From Hyphomicrobiales bacterium (GTDB lineage Bacteria; Pseudomonadota; Alphaproteobacteria; Rhizobiales; Aestuariivirgaceae): a stretch of DNA of 17,847 bases. The DNA lies in assembly GCA_023266715.1 (NCBI GenBank), contig JAHFPK010000023.1, forward strand, positions 1 to 17,847. The letters are read 5' to 3'. A model generated the notes under the pieces. The model was not told the DNA's origin. It saw only the letters and a program-made list of their open reading frames with translations, and did not search any database. Both the position numbers and the translations under genes were made by a program. Positions 15,529 through 17,847 of this stretch are shown one piece after another; position 1 is the stretch's first letter; each line of letters opens with the position of its first letter.

Positions 15529-15576
15529 GGCAAATATGGTTAACGGCTTCTAAACACGTTCATAAACTTATTTGCC
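15529..15576. repeat. 8-bp inverted repeat between the tandem mlaC-like genes, enclosing a CtrA-like motif
   Basis: GGCAAATA (15529-15536) and TATTTGCC (15569-15576) are perfect inverted arms with a 32-nt loop. They fill most of the 80-nt gap between the two MlaC-like genes. Inside the loop, on the minus strand, TTTA-N7-TTAAC (15554-15539) differs at one base from the CtrA consensus TTAA-N7-TTAA. It could be a stem-loop in the bicistronic message, a protein-binding region, or a promoter for the second gene. None is proven by the sequence. Confidence 0.4.
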
Positions 15577-15580
15577 GTAA

Positions 15581-16198
15581 TTACCAAGTCTCAGCTTCCC
15601 GCAATTCCGCAAAGAGCGCTTCAAAATCGCCCTTGGAGTGATTGAGAACGTCACTAAAGCGTTTCTTCGTCGCAATCGTCAGCCACACCCCTTTGACATT
15701 GATGTCACTGATTTTGTAGCCACCGCCAGCGGGCACAAGACGCCACTTGACCTGTTCGCGGCCGCCGTCATTCTGTTTGATCGCACTTACAATTGTTATA
15801 AAACTGCCTTGTTTGGAGGTGGAAATAATTTCCAGGTCAGAGCCTTTGAAATCATCCACATAATAGACGAAGAGTGCCGCCGCATAATTGTTGAACAGGG
15901 CGTAGAATTCATTCTTGTCACTTGGCCGGAGCTGCTTCTGGTAAGGTCCAAGTGCAAAATTAGCGATGTTGCGAAGATTGACGTAGCGATTCAATACGGA
16001 AGCAAATCTTCCGCGTAATGCCGTTCCCCTAGCACCGCTGTTTGCCAGCGACATAACTTCATCGGCAATTTTGCCAACATACCCTTCGGCAGGATTCACC
16101 GCTGCAAAGGAATGGCTCGCACCGCCGGCAAAAGCCATCCCCAAAAGTAAAGCCACAAATTCGCGCCGCGCGAACTTGCGGTTCATCGTGCCAGTCAT
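15581..16198 (-). CDS. MlaC/Ttg2D-family periplasmic phospholipid-binding protein (copy 1)
   Basis: A 205-aa MlaC-family protein, paralogous to the gene directly downstream. The signal peptide (about residues 1-33) contains the twin arginines R11-R12 in ARREFVALLLG and a cleavage site near SFAA-V. The family core includes FASVLNRYVNLRNIANFALG, then LFNNYAAALFVYYVDDFKGS, and the C-terminal block YKISDINVKGVWLTIA. The two copies share this layout but have clearly diverged. The open frame reaches 16297; I chose ATG 16198, which has a GGAGG ribosome site 4-5 nt upstream. ATG 16186 is the next alternative. Upstream residues in the longer frame lack a signal and come from the divergent promoter region. 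Confidence 0.87.
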   Translation of the reverse strand: MTGTMNRKFARREFVALLLGMAFAGGASHSFAAVNPAEGYVGKIADEVMSLANSGARGTALRGRFASVLNRYVNLRNIANFALGPYQKQLRPSDKNEFYALFNNYAAALFVYYVDDFKGSDLEIISTSKQGSFITIVSAIKQNDGGREQVKWRLVPAGGGYKISDINVKGVWLTIATKKRFSDVLNHSKGDFEALFAELREAETW

Positions 16199-16295
16199 AG
16201 GACCTCCAAACAACCTGACGCGGCTCCCGCCAAGCGCCAGCCTGATTCCGCCCAGTACGCCCCGAAAGTGTGGAGAAAGCAAGACCAGTGCATGC

Positions 16296-16324
16296 AATAT
16301 GGAAACTCAACAAACAGGTTTCAA
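16296..16324 (-). promoter_or_regulatory. Candidate promoter for the mlaC-like genes
   Basis: On the minus strand TTGAAA (16324-16319) and CATATT (16301-16296) are separated by 17 nt, matching five of six and four of six sigma-70 positions. Transcription would start near 16289, leaving a leader of about 90 nt before ATG 16198. It is the best candidate in the 197-nt divergent region. Confidence 0.4.
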
Positions 16325-16356
16325 CTTCCACGGCTTAAACAATCGTTGAAAAGCAT

Positions 16357-16372
16357 ATAAAGATATGTTTAT
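16357..16372. promoter_or_regulatory. Near-perfect 16-bp palindrome, probable SahR operator
   Basis: ATAAAGATATGTTTAT is a palindrome except for one base pair (G16367 would need to be C). It also nests within an overlapping perfect pair CATAT-N4-ATATG (16354-16367). It sits 24-39 nt ahead of the regulator's ATG, overlapping candidate promoter elements (TTGAAA at 16346-16351, TATAAA at 16356-16361). ArsR-family dimers bind AT-rich palindromes of this size, and a repressor here would block transcription of itself and metF. Confidence 0.6.
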
Positions 16373-16395
16373 GTCCAATCAAGAGGAGTTATGGA

Positions 16396-17400
16396 ATGGA
16401 TGAGCTGCTTGTGGGGCTAAGAGCCGTCGCGGAATCAACCCGCGTACGTATCCTGTTCGTCCTTTCCCATGGTGAATTCAATGTCAGCGAGCTCACCCAA
16501 GTTCTCGGACAAAGCCAGCCACGGGTCAGCCGCCACCTCAAATTGATGGTCGAGGCCGGCATGGTTTCGCGCCACAAGGAAGGCAATTGGGTGCTCTTTC
16601 GTTTGCGCGAAGAAGGACTGGGAGGCGCGCTCTCCCGTGCCATCGTTGACATGTTGCCCGCCCATGACAGTGCGCTCACTCGCGATCTCGCCCGACTCGA
16701 AGCCATAAGAACCCAACGCGCCGAATTGGCTGCAAGCTACTTCAGCAACAATGCCGCCAATTGGGAAAAACTCCGCTCGCTTCACATCCGCGAGGAAGAT
16801 GTTGAAGACGCCATGCAAACTATTCTTGGCAAAGCGCGCGTCAAAACCCTCGTGGACCTTGGAACCGGAACGGGCCGTGTATTGGAGCTCTTTGCACCGC
16901 AAGCCGATCAGGCTATCGGCATTGATTCAAGCCGCGAAATGCTGGCCATTGCCAGGTCAAATCTGGAAAAGAAGGCCCTACGCCATGCCCAGGTGAGGCA
17001 AGGTGAAATCTATGCCCTGCCTTTTGCCAATGGCGCAGCCGATCTGGTAATCATCCATCAGGTTCTGCACTATCTTGATGACCCCGCCCGCGCCTTGATC
17101 GAAGCCCGCCGCATTCTTCATCCCGAGGGTCGCCTGCTGATTGTTGATTTCGCACCCCATGAACTTGAATCACTCCGCAGCGAACACGCCCACCGCCGGC
17201 TTGGAATATCCACCGAGCAAATCACCGGTTGGTTTAACCGCGCCGGCCTTGCCCTTCAGCAACACGAACTCTTGCCGCCGCCATGGCTGAAGGAACAAAC
17301 GGGGCTTACCGTTTCTGTTTGGCTTGCAATTCCCAGGACTTCCCGTTCTCTTCAAACTCCTTTGAAACATTCCGTTGAACGAGAATTGAAGGCCCAATGA
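16396..17400 (+). CDS. sahR: ArsR-family regulator fused to a SAM-methyltransferase-like domain (SahR-like)
   Basis: A 334-aa two-domain protein. Residues about 1-75 are an ArsR winged helix, with the recognition region LTQVLGQSQPRVSRHLKLM. Residues about 130-290 form a class I methyltransferase fold with motif I DLGTGTGR (154-161) and the acidic strand end GIDSS (175-179). This architecture in front of metF is that of SahR, a repressor of S-adenosylmethionine-cycle genes that senses S-adenosylhomocysteine through a methylase-related domain. I infer the same role; a true methyltransferase activity cannot be excluded. ATG 16396 has AGGAG 7 nt upstream; an ATG at 16391 is out of frame. The stop overlaps metF as ATGA, so regulator and target are co-transcribed. 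A palindrome upstream suggests autoregulation. Confidence 0.85.
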   Translation: MDELLVGLRAVAESTRVRILFVLSHGEFNVSELTQVLGQSQPRVSRHLKLMVEAGMVSRHKEGNWVLFRLREEGLGGALSRAIVDMLPAHDSALTRDLARLEAIRTQRAELAASYFSNNAANWEKLRSLHIREEDVEDAMQTILGKARVKTLVDLGTGTGRVLELFAPQADQAIGIDSSREMLAIARSNLEKKALRHAQVRQGEIYALPFANGAADLVIIHQVLHYLDDPARALIEARRILHPEGRLLIVDFAPHELESLRSEHAHRRLGISTEQITGWFNRAGLALQQHELLPPPWLKEQTGLTVSVWLAIPRTSRSLQTPLKHSVERELKAQ

Positions 17401-17847
17401 CAAGCCCAACTCCCGAGGGTGTCAAGCTCTCTGTTTCATTTGAGTTTTTCCCACCAAAACCCGGGGATGCTGAAGAGGCCTTCTGGCGCACCTTGAAGCG
17501 CCTTGAAACTATCAATCCAAAATTTGTCTCAGTTACCTATGGAGCCGGCGGCACCACACGTGATCGCACACTGAACACGGTCAAACGCATTCACAATGAA
17601 ACCAGCCTCAAGCCCGTGGCCCATCTCACCTGTGTCGACGCATCAAAAGACGAGGTGAACTCTGTCATAAAAGAAAACTGGGATGCGGGGGTCCGCCACA
17701 TCCTGGCCCTGCGTGGCGATCCACCCGGCGGTGTCGGCAAACGTTTTGAGCCCCATCCACAAGGCTACAAAAATGCCGCCGATCTCGTGCGCGGCATTCG
17801 CGCTATCGCAGATTTTGAAGTCTCAGTTACCGCCTATCCGGAAAAGC
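17397..17847 (+). CDS. metF: 5,10-methylenetetrahydrofolate reductase MetF (partial, cut by window end)
   Basis: Flavin-dependent enzyme that reduces 5,10-methylene-THF to 5-methyl-THF, the methyl donor for methionine synthesis. About 150 codons are visible from ATG 17397 to the window end, roughly half of the usual 300. My translation gives the family's N-terminal signature VSFEFFPPK (the E of FEFFPPK is the catalytic acid position), followed by FVSVTYGAGGTTRDRT, HLTCVDASKDEV and the substrate-site motif LALRGDPP. An AAGG ribosome site precedes the start, which overlaps the regulator's stop by 4 nt. This places it under the same promoter and palindrome. It links the regulator to the methionine/SAM cycle. 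Confidence 0.95.
   Translation, partial: MTSPTPEGVKLSVSFEFFPPKPGDAEEAFWRTLKRLETINPKFVSVTYGAGGTTRDRTLNTVKRIHNETSLKPVAHLTCVDASKDEVNSVIKENWDAGVRHILALRGDPPGGVGKRFEPHPQGYKNAADLVRGIRAIADFEVSVTAYPEK

Noticed and set aside
1..17847. Mobile elements, CRISPR array, tRNA genes, toxin-antitoxin or defence genes
   Set aside because: I found no direct-repeat array, transposase, integrase, tRNA fold or defence domain; every large open region is a housekeeping gene or its antisense shadow.

Overview
The window is chromosomal DNA of an alphaproteobacterium, most likely a member of the Hyphomicrobiales (Rhizobiales) or a close relative. This rests on recognised gene families and gene order, not on a database search. 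The pointers are the Alpha-type order of the division and cell-wall (dcw) cluster, a neighbouring AmpD-like amidase and TerB-DnaJ gene, an ArsR-methyltransferase regulator in front of metF, and a moderately high GC content. Nothing looks mobile: I see no insertion sequence, phage gene, tRNA or CRISPR array.

Region 1 (1-12040, minus strand) is a dcw cluster read right to left: rsmH, ftsL, ftsI, murE, murF, mraY, murD, ftsW, murG and murC, with murC cut by the window edge. Every junction is an overlap of 1-8 nt or a gap of at most 10 nt, so this is almost certainly one long operon with translational coupling. It encodes a 16S rRNA methyltransferase, the divisome proteins FtsL, FtsI (PBP3) and FtsW, and the cytoplasmic and lipid-linked steps from UDP-MurNAc to lipid II. 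mraZ, the usual first gene of such clusters, is missing.

Region 2 (about 12041-12631) holds a roughly 100-nt leader before rsmH, a complete type A RNase P RNA gene (rnpB, minus strand) with a recognisable promoter, and a short spacer shared with a divergent gene. That gene (12632-13093, plus) encodes a small exported protein with two cysteines.

Region 3 (13090-16198, minus strand) holds five co-directional genes, read right to left: two tandem MlaC/Ttg2D-type periplasmic lipid-binding proteins, a two-helix membrane protein, a TerB-DnaJ co-chaperone, and an AmpD-type amidase with a peptidoglycan-binding domain. The amidase gene ends tail-to-tail with the exported-protein gene, the two stop codons sharing a TTAA.

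Region 4 (16199-17847) is a divergent regulatory region followed on the plus strand by a SahR-like ArsR/methyltransferase regulator overlapping the start of metF (cut by the window end). A near-perfect 16-bp palindrome just ahead of the regulator is a good candidate for its own operator.

Most of the window is well-understood housekeeping DNA, and I do not see a clearly new biological system. The points worth a second look are the mraZ-less dcw head abutting rnpB, three GANTC sites packed into the start of rsmH, the tandem MlaC paralogs with twin-arginine-like signals, the palindromic operator before sahR-metF, the uncharacterised exported protein, and the shared TTAA stop. No gene-free stretch exceeds 300 nt other than the one filled by rnpB.
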